64,000 bases of DNA from an uncultured bacterium (GCA_903919715.1 CAIXJC010000027.1:1-64000); one strand, 5' to 3'. Positions 42,933 through 52,697 are shown, counted from the stretch's first letter. Notes: generated from the letters alone by a model not told the origin. Numbers and translations: made by a program.

Positions 42933-44089
42933 GATCTGAATCCCGCAACGATTGATTGGCGCGATGCGATGATGGCTGGGATAACGCCGGCCGCAAGACT
43001 GAGTCCGATTGCAATGACGACTCCCGCCAATGCAATTGGCATTGATGGAGTTACGGCGATCGAAACTCCTTCCATCGTGAGTGCGGTTCTCGCAAGCGAC
43101 ACGGTGGCATATGAAGCACCCGCTCCGATTGCACCACCGATTCCGCCGAGCAAGATCGCTTCGGCGATCACGAGAGCGCCAAGATGCGCACCTCGAAATC
43201 CAAGTGTTTGCAGAATGCTGACTTCCTTCTCTCGACTGCGCATTGAAAGGATGATCGCATTTGCGACAAGCGCGAAGACTGCTGCGAGTCCAGCAACGCC
43301 AAGAAGTTGGGCGAACCCAACGAGTGCGATGACGTCCGTCGCCGCGCGCGCGACGTGTGCTGTTTCAGCTCGTGTGGAGGTTGGTGCTTGGTCTTTGGCG
43401 AACCGTTCGTCAATCGCTACTGCAATCGCATCGAGTTGCGTTGGATCCTTCACGCGAACGTCAAACTGAGTGACGATCGTTCCGGTACCTCCGCGTTTCG
43501 CTTGCTCTTGCAAGAAGGGCAGGTGCACGAATGCGCTGCTTTGATCTTGAGGTTCGTCACTCTCGATGATTCCAGCGACATAGGCATCGACACCTGCTGC
43601 AGTAAAGCGGTCGCCCGCTTTCAGGCGACGCCTTTCGGCAAGTTCACGGCCGATCAGCGCCGCATCACCTCGACCGACCCATGATTGCATGGCGATTGGA
43701 TCGACTTTGGCTGCTTGATCTCGGGCAAATGTTTCTGGAGGGACGCCGCGAAATGTCACGACATCCAGCGATGCGCGGCAATTTGATACAACGATCTTGA
43801 CGGGCGTGACGGTGTCCACTCCAGGCACCTTGCGAATTTCACTCTCGTAGTGCTGCGGAAGTTGGCTCGTGAATGGACAAAAGCGATTCTGGCGGTAGAC
43901 CACAAGTGCGGTGTCTTGTGCCGCTCTCTGTGTCGCGCGCTCGACACCTTTGCGGGTTGCGTCGACTGTGCAGAAGAGAAATACGGCGATCGCGACACCT
44001 GCAATCACGAGTGCGCTTCGAGTGGGCCTTCGCACAAGTCCGCGCCATGCCAGCGCCACGATGCCGATCATTGAATGAGCAAAGTTCAT
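42929..44089 (-). CDS. ABC transporter permease, FtsX/MacB type (first permease)
   Basis: 386 aa with the same helix-periplasmic domain-three helix plan. Helix 1 is at ~20-40 (SALVIAGVAIAVFLFCTVDA); SREKEVSILQTLGFRGAHLG is the coupling segment at ~280-300. The periplasmic domain has an unusual YRQNRFCPFTSQLPQHYE (~70-87) and a second cysteine in VVSNCRASLD. In this setting these could be metal ligands or a disulfide. The gene overlaps both neighbours by 4 bases. The two permeases share only the fold, so they probably form a heterodimer with one ATPase dimer. Confidence 0.9.
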   Translation of the reverse strand: MNFAHSMIGIVALAWRGLVRRPTRSALVIAGVAIAVFLFCTVDATRKGVERATQRAAQDTALVVYRQNRFCPFTSQLPQHYESEIRKVPGVDTVTPVKIVVSNCRASLDVVTFRGVPPETFARDQAAKVDPIAMQSWVGRGDAALIGRELAERRRLKAGDRFTAAGVDAYVAGIIESDEPQDQSSAFVHLPFLQEQAKRGGTGTIVTQFDVRVKDPTQLDAIAVAIDERFAKDQAPTSTRAETAHVARAATDVIALVGFAQLLGVAGLAAVFALVANAIILSMRSREKEVSILQTLGFRGAHLGALVIAEAILLGGIGGAIGAGASYATVSLARTALTMEGVSIAVTPSMPIALAGVVIAIGLSLAAGVIPAIIASRQSIVAGFRS

Positions 44090-44790
44090 GATGGAACTCT
44101 CGCACTCTCGACGAGCCGTCCCTTGTCAAGGTGCACATTTCGTTGGGCGAATGCCGCAGTCGCCGGATCGTGCGTCACCATCACGATGGTCTGGCCACGT
44201 TCTTTGTGTAGGCGTGTAAGCAACTCCATAATTCCAGATGCGGCAACTCGGTCAAGGTCACCGGTTGGTTCGTCTGCGAGCAAGAGTGCGGGTTGCGTGA
44301 CGATCGCTCGTGCAATTGCCACGCGTTGTTCCTGTCCACCAGAGAGTTGGCGTGGATAGTGTGCATGACGATCTGCGATTCCCACAGACTCGAGAGCTTC
44401 GGAGACTCGGCGGTGTCGCTCGCGTCGAGTGAGCGAGTGCAAATAAAGTGGCAGCTCGACATTTTCATACGCAGTTAAAACAGGTACGAGGTGGTAGAGC
44501 TGAAAGACGTATCCGACACTTCGCGCACGCCACTGTGCGAGTGCGGCGCGCGAAAGCCGCGCAATGTCTTGACCATCAACGATGAGCGATCCTGCAGATG
44601 GTCGATCGATTCCTGCAAAGAGATTCAGGAGCGTTGTCTTGCCAGATCCTGATGGTCCCATCAGCGCAACAAATGCGCCGCGCGCGAGGGAAAGATCGAT
44701 CGATTCGAGTACACGCACAGTTTCGCCACCACGGGAATAATGTTTTTCCAGTGCGATGCATGAAATGATTGGTTTACTTGTGTCCATCAT
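44086..44790 (-). CDS. ABC transporter ATP-binding protein, LolD/MacB type
   Basis: 234 aa, a stand-alone nucleotide-binding domain. Walker A is MGPSGSGKTTLLNL, the Q-loop YVFQLYHLVPVLTAYENVELPL, the signature LSGGQEQRVAIARAI, Walker B LLLADEPTGDLD, and the H-loop IVMVTHDPATA. The V-P-V-L-T-A-x-E-N-V-E-L-P sequence is typical of the MacB/LolD subfamily that partners FtsX-type permeases. The start lies 17 bases inside the end of the adaptor gene, and the end overlaps the permease gene. Confidence 0.95.
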   Translation of the reverse strand: MMDTSKPIISCIALEKHYSRGGETVRVLESIDLSLARGAFVALMGPSGSGKTTLLNLFAGIDRPSAGSLIVDGQDIARLSRAALAQWRARSVGYVFQLYHLVPVLTAYENVELPLYLHSLTRRERHRRVSEALESVGIADRHAHYPRQLSGGQEQRVAIARAIVTQPALLLADEPTGDLDRVAASGIMELLTRLHKERGQTIVMVTHDPATAAFAQRNVHLDKGRLVESARVPS

Positions 44791-46090
44791 GTTCTCCCTT
44801 CATTGATGAGCCGATCGGTGTATCGCTGACGCGGACCATTTCGCCTGCACGAGTCATCGGCGAATCGTCGAGCACAACGAGATCTCCTGGACGTAGTCCG
44901 TCATACACAGCTGTCCATCCATCGACGCCAGCCTCGGCAGCGCATGTGATGTTTCGCACTTCGATTTTTCCGACCTGATCTCGCATGTCGACGACAACAC
45001 GCACTTGACCAGTGCGATTTCCGTCAGCACTTGCCACGGTGTGACTCAGAGCACTTGAAGGTGCTGCGATCTCCGCGCGTGCAGCGTCACTCTGCGAATT
45101 CGTGGAAGTTGCGCCACTGCCGCTTGCAGAAATTGCGCCCGTTTGAATTTTCACACGCGCCAACATGTCTGGCACGAGTCCCGTGGGTGGATCGTCAAGG
45201 AGTACCTTGACTTGCAGTGTGTTCTTGGCAATATCCGCTTGTTGCACCAAACGAAGGACATGCCCGCGAATGATGACCCCAGGCAATGAATCGACCTGAA
45301 TTTCAGCAGTTTGGCCGATCGCAAGTCGACCTGCATCTGCAAGTGGAACGTCAGTTCGAACTTGCAAACTCTTGGGATCGAACAATTGCACGACCGCAGC
45401 TGTTGCTGCATCCATGCCGACGAATGATCCGGGCGCAGCGAGTCGTGCCATGATCACGCCCGCAACTGGCGCACGTACTTCGGTGCGAGCAAGGACGAGC
45501 GCTACCTGATCACGCATCGCGGCAACTTGTTTCAGCGCAGCCTCTGCTCCGCGAATACGTATTGCGAGACGAGCGACCTCGCCTTCGCCGACGCCGCCTC
45601 CAGCAACGAGTTTTGATTTACGTGTCAACTCATCGCGTAGCACCGAAACCTCTGCTTCTTTGATATCGACTTCTGCGGTGGCACGGCGAAGTTCGATTTT
45701 TGCCTGATCGTCGATCAGCCGTGCGACCACTTGCCCTTCGGTGACTCGGTCGCCCTCCAGTACAAGCACTTCGCGGATCACGCCCGAAGTCAGCGCAGAG
45801 GCACTGATAGGAAATGGAGACGGCTCGATCCATCCTGGTGCTTGAACAATGAGTCCACGAGCAGTGGTCTTCATTGGGACGACCGAAGATCCTGCCGCAG
45901 AATTTCGCGTTGGAGTTTTCTCAAGCGTGGTTGTGCGCACGATCACAGGCATCGCATGAACAACAGTCAGCGGAGCCCACGCACGCCAACTTGACCACGC
46001 AAGAATTGCAAGTGCGCCGCCAATGATGATGAGTGGAAGAACAATGCGCGTTCCGATACGTGCACGAGGGAGGGGAATGGTTGTTGTCAT
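44774..46090 (-). CDS. Periplasmic adaptor (HlyD/MacA/RND-MFP family)
   Basis: 438 aa. N-terminal membrane anchor ~18-36 (VLPLIIIGGALAILAWSSW). The lipoyl half-motifs are at ~95-125 (ASALTSGVIREVLVLEGDRV) and ~205-225 (VRAPVAGVIMARLAAPGSFV), with a coiled-coil hairpin between (~130-195, rich in Glu, Leu, Arg). The membrane-proximal beta-barrel follows (LQVRTDVPLADAGRLAIGQ). The C-terminal domain closes with YDGLRPGDLVVLDDSPM. It should link the FtsX-type permeases to the TolC-like channel. It overlaps the TolC-like gene by 4 bases and the ATPase gene by 17. Confidence 0.92.
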   Translation of the reverse strand: MTTTIPLPRARIGTRIVLPLIIIGGALAILAWSSWRAWAPLTVVHAMPVIVRTTTLEKTPTRNSAAGSSVVPMKTTARGLIVQAPGWIEPSPFPISASALTSGVIREVLVLEGDRVTEGQVVARLIDDQAKIELRRATAEVDIKEAEVSVLRDELTRKSKLVAGGGVGEGEVARLAIRIRGAEAALKQVAAMRDQVALVLARTEVRAPVAGVIMARLAAPGSFVGMDAATAAVVQLFDPKSLQVRTDVPLADAGRLAIGQTAEIQVDSLPGVIIRGHVLRLVQQADIAKNTLQVKVLLDDPPTGLVPDMLARVKIQTGAISASGSGATSTNSQSDAARAEIAAPSSALSHTVASADGNRTGQVRVVVDMRDQVGKIEVRNITCAAEAGVDGWTAVYDGLRPGDLVVLDDSPMTRAGEMVRVSDTPIGSSMKGEHDGHK

Positions 46091-47481
46091 GGCAGTGTCT
46101 CCGTTGGAAGAAATCCGGCAGCTTTGGCGAGCGCAAGACGGGCGCTACGTCGCTGACGTTCTAGGTCGTTCATTTCCAGCTTCGTATGATTCAGCGCATG
46201 CTGGGCGTCGATTGCATCGCGGCGTGATCCCTCACCAATATCTGCAGAGAGCTGCGCACGCTTGAATGTTTCTGCGCTGGGCGCGAGCAAACTCTCTGCA
46301 CTTACATCGCGCTTCTCTTGCGAGGCAAGGGCTTGGGCCATCGCACGGCGCAACTCGATGATCGCAGTTTGTCGCACACGCTCCGCTTCGATGTCGGCGG
46401 TTTGTAGTTCTGCCTCGGCTTTGGCAATACGGGCCGAACCATTGTTGAAAATGGGAAGCTCTACGTTGGCGCTGACCATTGCTGCTTGGTCGCCTTCCAT
46501 GTCGCGCTCAAATCCTGCACCGACATCGAGTTTGTTGGATCGACTGCGACGGGCGAGTTCTACCTTCGACTTTGCTGCGCTTGCCTGTGCTTGCGCCGCA
46601 CGTACATCTAGGCGTCGATCTGCCATCGCAACGAGCAGTTTCTGTTCGTCGGAGAGAGGCGCATGAAGAGTGAAATCGGATGACGAATCTGGCGCTCCAG
46701 TGCGCCAATTGGCGGATGCTTCGGCTCGTCCAAGAAGCGACATCATCGTCAATTGCGCGGCGGAAAGCATGTCATGCGCCTGCGCCAAACGGTGGTGCGC
46801 ATCAGTGAATTCCGCCTGCGACTTCGCAACGGCGTCGCCAGTCGATTCTCCAACAGCGAATCGTTCGCGGGCAATCGCTAGCAAGTTCTCGGTGATTTGT
46901 AGGTCGCTTTGCGCCAGGTCGCGCTCCTCGCTTCGCATTGCAACTTCGTGCCATGCGACCCGTGTTTCAACAGCAAGCGCAACGGCACTCGCCCCGAGCG
47001 AGAGCAAGGCGGATTGATAATTGTCGCGCGCAGCCTCGCTGCGCAGAGGTTGCTTCCAAAGCTCATCGATTTGAAACATCAGCATCGCAAAAATTGGCAC
47101 GGCGCTCATCGAACTCAGTGGCACGCCAGATGTGAAGTTCAGTACTGGATTTGCTGGCGTTGAAATGTCGATCGCCTCAGCACGCAGGGCATTCGTTTGC
47201 GAAATCATTTTCGCAATGGACGGACTGGAGTCCAGGGCGATCGCAACCGCATCCACTTCATTGAGGGGATCTGGCAGAGCAACGGCAGCCGCTGCATGCA
47301 GTGATTGCGCATCTGGCGTAACGCTCGCGTCATCGCGAGACCACGCTGGCCGCGTCCCAGTGCGCGAGGCGATATCAGGACCGATTGAAACGGGCAAATC
47401 CATTTGTGGCGCAGCGCACGCAGAGAGGAAAAGAATGGGCAGCGCAATCAATATGACTATCAATCGAATTGAATTATGCAT
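46087..47481 (-). CDS. TolC-family outer-membrane efflux lipoprotein
   Basis: 464 aa. Lipoprotein signal with Cys22 (LFLSACAAPQ). The rest has the duplicated coiled-coil/beta-barrel plan of outer-membrane efflux proteins: LNEVDAVAIALDSSPSIAKM at the start of the first repeat, and DERRLDVRA-type second repeat (LLVAMADRRLDVRAAQAQAS), with ELPIFNNGSARIAKAEAELQ, the conserved P-I-F-x-x-G-x-x, before the last helix. The N-terminal MDLPVSIGPDIASRTG resembles CzcC-type heavy-metal efflux proteins. The gene starts ~70 bases after the Cys/His-rich protein gene, and its end overlaps the adaptor gene. Confidence 0.93.
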   Translation of the reverse strand: MHNSIRLIVILIALPILFLSACAAPQMDLPVSIGPDIASRTGTRPAWSRDDASVTPDAQSLHAAAAVALPDPLNEVDAVAIALDSSPSIAKMISQTNALRAEAIDISTPANPVLNFTSGVPLSSMSAVPIFAMLMFQIDELWKQPLRSEAARDNYQSALLSLGASAVALAVETRVAWHEVAMRSEERDLAQSDLQITENLLAIARERFAVGESTGDAVAKSQAEFTDAHHRLAQAHDMLSAAQLTMMSLLGRAEASANWRTGAPDSSSDFTLHAPLSDEQKLLVAMADRRLDVRAAQAQASAAKSKVELARRSRSNKLDVGAGFERDMEGDQAAMVSANVELPIFNNGSARIAKAEAELQTADIEAERVRQTAIIELRRAMAQALASQEKRDVSAESLLAPSAETFKRAQLSADIGEGSRRDAIDAQHALNHTKLEMNDLERQRRSARLALAKAAGFLPTETLP

Positions 47482-47513
47482 CTATGAACTCCAAAATTGA
47501 CAACGAACAACCT

Positions 47514-47530
47514 CTCGGAAACGTTCCGAG
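47514..47530. promoter_or_regulatory. Short perfect hairpin between the Cys/His-rich gene and the efflux genes
   Basis: CTCGGAA-ACG-TTCCGAG lies in the 70-base gap. No T-run follows on the reverse strand, so it may be an mRNA-stabilising or processing hairpin that separates expression of the first gene from the rest. Confidence 0.35.
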
Positions 47531-47551
47531 TGGATCTAGCGTGTCAAGAGT

Positions 47552-48004
47552 TCAAATAATCCAGATGCTGAATGTCGAGCGCCGTTCGCTGGCGCTCATG
47601 ACACATCCGAGCTGTACGGGCGGGGGCGGTACAGCCCAGCGACCATATAGTTCATTCGCATGCAGCAATGATGGTTCGATCAGCGCAAGCGGCAGGGCGC
47701 CATCAAATGCGATTTCAGTCAAGATGAAGAGCGAATCAAGTGATGGCGCAGTTGGAGGCGGTGCCTTCGTCGCACAGTGGACGCACGATTTCGGCGCCTG
47801 CTCATGTGATGGGGTTTCTTCGTCCTCGCAGCAACTGTGCGTGTGCTTGTCGGAGGTTTTCTCGTTTGCCTGTTCGTCAGCTTCGCAGCAGGAAGCGGAC
47901 TCGACTCCAGTCGCGGCATTTGCAAAGGCAAGCACTTGGCAACAACACAGTGGAAGCCAGAGGGCGACCGCTGCAGTGATGAGGATGCGCTTCAATCCGA
48001 ACAT
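47552..48004 (-). CDS. Small secreted Cys/His-rich protein, putative metal binder
   Basis: 150 aa. The N-terminus (MFGLKRILITAAVALWLPLC, then CCQVLAFANA) is a signal peptide. Residues ~37-85 are crowded with Cys, His, Asp and Glu: ASCCEADEQANEKTSDKHTH, SCCEDEETPSHEQ, then SCVHCATKAPPP. No known domain is recognised. Composition and position suggest a periplasmic metal-binding or sensing protein, as in small proteins that head metal-efflux operons. It is the first gene on the reverse strand of a run that continues with the TolC-like, adaptor, ATPase and permease genes. The metal is not identifiable. Confidence 0.65.
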   Translation of the reverse strand: MFGLKRILITAAVALWLPLCCCQVLAFANAATGVESASCCEADEQANEKTSDKHTHSCCEDEETPSHEQAPKSCVHCATKAPPPTAPSLDSLFILTEIAFDGALPLALIEPSLLHANELYGRWAVPPPPVQLGCVMSASERRSTFSIWII

Positions 48005-48195
48005 TGTTCAATGACATTAGGCGGTTTTATTCAAGCATGTCAAGTGAAGAGGCCGCATTTCCTTGGCGAGAGCTGGCGAAAGAGTCCATAAACATCATTC
48101 ATCACTCCGATTCGGTGAAAAGTCGTCGCGCGCAATTGGGAATTTGTTTTATCGCCCAACGTCATCATCTTGGTCGTGGTCGGTAATCTTTACTT

Positions 48196-49581
48196 ATGGC
48201 CATGGATCGGCTCGGAAATCGCTCACGTTTTCAATCATTTACTGATCTCTATAGAAGTCGGACGATGCTGGTCCTGTTGTTCTTGGGTATCGCCGGTGGC
48301 TTGCCGAATGTCCTCGTTACCAGTGTCGCGCAAGCGTGGACGTCATCAGTTGGTTGGAGTGTGACTGCGATCAGCGCTCTCACATTCTGCACCTTGCCAT
48401 ACGCACTGAAATTTCTTTGGGCGCCAATCGTCGATGGCGTGTCGCTGCCAATTCTTGGACGGCTTGGCCGACGGCGAGGTTGGCTGATCTTGTCACAGAT
48501 TCTCTCGCTCGCTGCGCTGGTCGCACTCTCATTGTGGGGACCAGTGCCGATCGATCCTCCAAGCGGCGTCGTTTGGAGTCCGAGCGAAATTGACGCGGCG
48601 ATTTTTCATAACCGAATATTTTTCGTATTCCTCTGTGCAACCGCATTTTTCTCTGCCACGCAAGACATCGTTGCGGATGCGTTTCGCGCGGACTCGCTTT
48701 CGCCGACAGAACTCGGCGCTGGCGCAAGCACATTCGTCACGGGATATCGAATCGCATTTATGGTTTTCGGCGCTGGCGTTCTTCTTGCGGCCGATGCAAT
48801 CTCGTGGCGACTCGCATCGACCGCAGCGTCCATGGCGATGCTGCTTGGACTCGCCGCAACACTTGTCGCACGTGAACCAGAACTCGTCGGAGTTGTCCGA
48901 CCTGGACTTGCAGATTCAGTCGTGCAGCCGCTTGTGCGCTTCTGGAGCGTGTGGCGGATTCGAATCTTCGCATTGGCACTCTTTGTCTTACTTTTCAAGT
49001 TGCCAGATCAATTGACAAACTCGATCACAACGCCGCTGTTGATGAAAGGCCTTGCGTATTCAGCGGAATCGATTGGTTGGGTTCGGCAGTCGTTTGGTTT
49101 CGCAATGACAATTGTTGGCGCAGGCGCAGGCGGTTGGATGGTGGCGCGCATGGGCGTGATGCGCTGCTTATGGATTTTTGGTTTCGCACATTCGGTCAGC
49201 ATTGGTGGGTTTCTGATTCTCGCGGTCGCATTTGGCGCGACTGTCCATGCGACTCCGACAACGGCGCCACCGATTTGGGCGCTCATGTCTGCGATTGCAG
49301 TCGAAAATATTGTGATTGGAATGGTGACGAGCGGATTCGTGGCATTCTTAATGGCGATTTGCGATCATCGATACACCGCCACGCAGTACGCACTCTTGAC
49401 CGCCATCATGGCGGCGGGAAGTTCCGTGGCAGGAGGGATGAGCGGCGCGCTTGCAGAGCGCTTCGATTACCCATTGTTCTTGGTCATTGCAATGTTGAGC
49501 GGAATCCCGGGAATACTTCTGATTCCATTCGTGGGGCCGCCTGATCAGGCCGAGCGGGGTTCGAGTTTCGCCCAAGGCTGA
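48196..49581 (+). CDS. AmpG-like muropeptide/MFS permease
   Basis: 461 aa, about 12 hydrophobic helices. AmpG/acetyl-CoA-transporter signatures: LPYALKFLWAPIVDGVSLP, LGRRRGWLILSQ, FFSATQDIVADAFRADSLSP, GAGASTFVTGYRIAFMVFGA, and DHRYTATQYALLTAIMAAG near the C-terminus. AmpG imports anhydro-muropeptides from the periplasm for cell-wall recycling; in planctomycetes the substrate may differ. The 191-base gap upstream, shared with the Cys/His-rich gene, holds both promoters and a weak TGACAT-N19-ATGTCA dyad (48012-48042). The alpha-mannosidase gene follows within 50 bases and may be in the same operon. Confidence 0.87.
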   Translation: MAMDRLGNRSRFQSFTDLYRSRTMLVLLFLGIAGGLPNVLVTSVAQAWTSSVGWSVTAISALTFCTLPYALKFLWAPIVDGVSLPILGRLGRRRGWLILSQILSLAALVALSLWGPVPIDPPSGVVWSPSEIDAAIFHNRIFFVFLCATAFFSATQDIVADAFRADSLSPTELGAGASTFVTGYRIAFMVFGAGVLLAADAISWRLASTAASMAMLLGLAATLVAREPELVGVVRPGLADSVVQPLVRFWSVWRIRIFALALFVLLFKLPDQLTNSITTPLLMKGLAYSAESIGWVRQSFGFAMTIVGAGAGGWMVARMGVMRCLWIFGFAHSVSIGGFLILAVAFGATVHATPTTAPPIWALMSAIAVENIVIGMVTSGFVAFLMAICDHRYTATQYALLTAIMAAGSSVAGGMSGALAERFDYPLFLVIAMLSGIPGILLIPFVGPPDQAERGSSFAQG

Positions 49582-49627
49582 AGGCGCAGACGGTTCATAC
49601 ACTGCGTCCGTGCTCCCTCATTTTCAA

Positions 49628-52600
49628 ATGAATGCGATTCGCTGCGAAGAGTTCTGCAAAGACATTCTTCAGCCGCTCGCGTGGCCCGTGAAGCAATCGG
49701 TTTTAGTTGAAGTGGCGCACTTTGCGTCGCGCGTGCCGATCGCTGATGCGATGCGCACTCGAACGAAGCGCGCCGAAATTGGTTATCGATGGGGACCCAT
49801 TTGGAGTACTGCATGGTTTCGCATTCGTGGAAAACTCACTGCGAACTTTCGCGGCCATCGTGCGCTGCTGAGATTTTCCAGTGGTACGGAAGCGTGTGTT
49901 TGGGTTGATGGCACGGCGCATGCGGGGCTCGATCCATATCACGACACGGCGCCAATTCTTCCCCTTGATTGGCGAAGTTCGCAGCGCGCTCGAGGTGGCG
50001 AAAAAATCGATTTGTGGATTGAAGCGGCGTGCAATCTTCCCCTCGGAGCCACAACGTTTTGGTGGGATCAGCCAGAACAACGCGCGCGCTGGAATGAAGC
50101 GAAACCTGGCAGGCTTGAGTGCGCAGAAATTGTGGCGATCGACGAAGCAGTCTGGCAGTTCTGCCAACGATTCGATTGGTTGCGACGAATGCTTTCGAGT
50201 GGCAACGCCGAGCATTCGCGCACGAATGACATTGACGAAGGACTCAACGCGATCGTTCGCGCGATTCCTGCGGGAAGTGCAACGCGTCAAGATGTTCTCG
50301 CTCAGCGCGGCGCGCTCGATCGACTGCTGAAAGGTCGAACGAGCGGCGAACGCGCCACAACATGCATCGCTATTGGTCATGCGCACATTGATACGGCATG
50401 GCTTTGGCGTATTGATGAGACTCGACGCAAATGCGTGCGCTCGTTTGCGACAGCGCTGCGAAATATTGAACGCTTTCCAAACTTTCGTTTTCTCTGCAGT
50501 CAGGCGCAGCAATATCAATATGTCAAAGAGGAGTCTCCCAAACTCTTTGATGGCATTCGCGCAGCAGTGAAAGCTGGCAAGTGGGAACCCAACGGCGCAA
50601 TGTGGATCGAGCCCGATTGCACCGCACCAAGCGGCGAAAGTTTTATTCGTCAGATCACGCATGGAACAAGTTGGTGGAAAGAACAATTTGGATCGTCTGC
50701 ACCACAGAGATTTTTGTATCTGCCAGATACATTTGGATTCCCCGCATGCCTTCCGCAGATTATTGCCAAGGCCGGACTGGATACTTTCATCACCAACAAG
50801 ATTATTTGGAGCGACACAAATCGCTTTCCGCATGTGACTTTCAATTGGCGTGGACTTGATGGCACTGAGGTACTGACGCATCTCACGCCGGGGCATAATT
50901 ACAACAGCGATTTTCTTCCGGCTGATTTACAACTCGCAGACGCAAACATCGAGCGTCAAGATAGAGGTCGCACGCGAACATACTTGCAGCCATATGGTTG
51001 GGGCGATGGCGGCGGTGGTCCAGATCCGATGCAGATCGAGCGAACGCGTAGCGCATCGCAGTGCGAAGGGATGCCCGCTACAAAGTATGTAAAGGCAGGG
51101 GATTTCTGCGAGATTCTGCATGGTGAAGCCGAGGCATGTGCTCGACGAGGAACCGAGATACCTGTCTGGGACGGCGAGCTCTATCTCGAAGCGCACCGAG
51201 GCACATACACATCGCAGCGTTGGATCAAACAAGCGAATCGCAAGGCCGAGCAACTTCTTCGCCAAGTTGAAATGCTCGCAGTGCTTGCGCCGCTTGCTCG
51301 TGCGCAGGAGCGGGCGCTTCTCGTCGAACTCGATGCTCTGTGGAAGATTGTTCTGCTCCATCAATTCCATGACATCCTTCCTGGATCAAGCATCGGTCCC
51401 GTCTATGACGACGCACGCAAGGCGATGGGTGGCACAATCAAACAGTTGACCGCACTCCGTGACGCGGGACTTTCACGCGCGGCGCTAATAGTTGGCGGAG
51501 CGAAGAGCGATCGAGTTGTTTTTAATCCAGCAAGTAGCGCAACGATCGAAGCGCCAGCATGCAGTGTTTCTGTGGCGAACGTTGTCAAGAAAGATGAATC
51601 GCTTCGCGCGTCCGATCGGGAGATATCAAATTCGCTCGTCACCGTTCGCTTTGATGCGCTTGGCCGCATCGCTCAGATCATTACGCTTGATGGCACAGTG
51701 CAACCCATGCGCGGTCGTGCGTTCAACGAACTCGTCCTCTATGAAGATCGTCCACGCAGATGGGAAGCGTGGGATACGGACAAGGAATATCTTCAGAAGC
51801 CAACGCCGGTGATAACGCCATGCACGATGAAGGCGGCCATGCGCGGTGGTATCGCGACACTCTCTGTCGAGCGCAAACTTGGAACGCGTAGCACGATTGC
51901 GCAGGCATATGAATTGCAACCGTGGAGTGATGTCGTTCTCGTTCGCACCCGCTTGGACTGGAAAGAGGATCGCACATTGCTACGTGCACTTTTCCCAACG
52001 AGAGTGCGGGCGCGTGCTGCTCGCTTCGGCACGCAGTTCGGGCACATCGACCGTGACTCGCACCGAAATACAAGTTGGCAGACGGCGCAGTTCGAAGTCC
52101 CAGGTCATGATTGGATGAGTTTGAATGATGGTGCGACGACGTTCGCCGTGATCGACGATGGCATCTTTGGAAAGAGCGCCCACGGCGGAACGCTTGGGTT
52201 GACGCTCGTCAAGAGTCCAAACTTTCCGGATCCAAAGTGTGATCGCGGAATTCATGAGTTCGCGTATGGAATTCGTTGCAGTCCGGCGTGGGACATTGGC
52301 GAATGGGTTGCCTCGGATCGTCTCAATCATTCGATTGTTGAAGTTTCTGGGCCAAAGCGTAAACAGCCAGCAGAAGCCCAGCAGTTCTTGTCGATTCAGA
52401 CGGTTGGCGGGGCTGTCGGCACCGAAATCTCTGCTCTCAAGCCAGCGGGCGACGGCAGCGGTGACATCATTGTTCGCCTTGTCGATCGAACCGGCTCGCC
52501 TCAAACGTGCGCGCTGACTTGGGTGCGTGGCGCAAAGCGTGTGACGCACTGCGATTTCTTTGAAATCCCTATCAACGGCGGTGGCGTGCCAGTGAAACGA

Positions 52601-52663
52601 TCGACATCCGTTATTCAGATGAGTCCATTTCAAATTGTTTCGCTACGAGTGCGCGGCGCATAA
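49628..52663 (+). CDS. Alpha-mannosidase, glycoside hydrolase family 38
   Basis: 1011 aa from the ATG at 49628; an in-frame GTG at 49610 is an alternative. GH38 features: zinc-site AIGHAHIDTAWLWRIDETRR (~residues 251-270), CSQAQQYQYVKEESPKLFDG, WIEPDCTAPSGESFIRQITH (nucleophile Asp), FLYLPDTFGFPACLPQI, and LLHQFHDILPGSSIGPVYDD. A ~230-residue N-terminal beta domain precedes the catalytic part, and a large beta-sandwich follows. No signal peptide is seen, so it is probably cytoplasmic and trims mannose from imported oligosaccharides. One difference from many relatives is Cys-Thr where W-x-E-x-D-x-N is usual. Confidence 0.93.
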   Translation: MNAIRCEEFCKDILQPLAWPVKQSVLVEVAHFASRVPIADAMRTRTKRAEIGYRWGPIWSTAWFRIRGKLTANFRGHRALLRFSSGTEACVWVDGTAHAGLDPYHDTAPILPLDWRSSQRARGGEKIDLWIEAACNLPLGATTFWWDQPEQRARWNEAKPGRLECAEIVAIDEAVWQFCQRFDWLRRMLSSGNAEHSRTNDIDEGLNAIVRAIPAGSATRQDVLAQRGALDRLLKGRTSGERATTCIAIGHAHIDTAWLWRIDETRRKCVRSFATALRNIERFPNFRFLCSQAQQYQYVKEESPKLFDGIRAAVKAGKWEPNGAMWIEPDCTAPSGESFIRQITHGTSWWKEQFGSSAPQRFLYLPDTFGFPACLPQIIAKAGLDTFITNKIIWSDTNRFPHVTFNWRGLDGTEVLTHLTPGHNYNSDFLPADLQLADANIERQDRGRTRTYLQPYGWGDGGGGPDPMQIERTRSASQCEGMPATKYVKAGDFCEILHGEAEACARRGTEIPVWDGELYLEAHRGTYTSQRWIKQANRKAEQLLRQVEMLAVLAPLARAQERALLVELDALWKIVLLHQFHDILPGSSIGPVYDDARKAMGGTIKQLTALRDAGLSRAALIVGGAKSDRVVFNPASSATIEAPACSVSVANVVKKDESLRASDREISNSLVTVRFDALGRIAQIITLDGTVQPMRGRAFNELVLYEDRPRRWEAWDTDKEYLQKPTPVITPCTMKAAMRGGIATLSVERKLGTRSTIAQAYELQPWSDVVLVRTRLDWKEDRTLLRALFPTRVRARAARFGTQFGHIDRDSHRNTSWQTAQFEVPGHDWMSLNDGATTFAVIDDGIFGKSAHGGTLGLTLVKSPNFPDPKCDRGIHEFAYGIRCSPAWDIGEWVASDRLNHSIVEVSGPKRKQPAEAQQFLSIQTVGGAVGTEISALKPAGDGSGDIIVRLVDRTGSPQTCALTWVRGAKRVTHCDFFEIPINGGGVPVKRSTSVIQMSPFQIVSLRVRGA

Positions 52664-52697
52664 AGAAAAATATTGAATTTGGGGATAGTCTTTTTCC

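Noticed and set aside
48012-48042. TGACAT-N19-ATGTCA dyad before the Cys/His-rich gene
   Set aside because: Short arms and a long spacer; chance is likely without a second copy.
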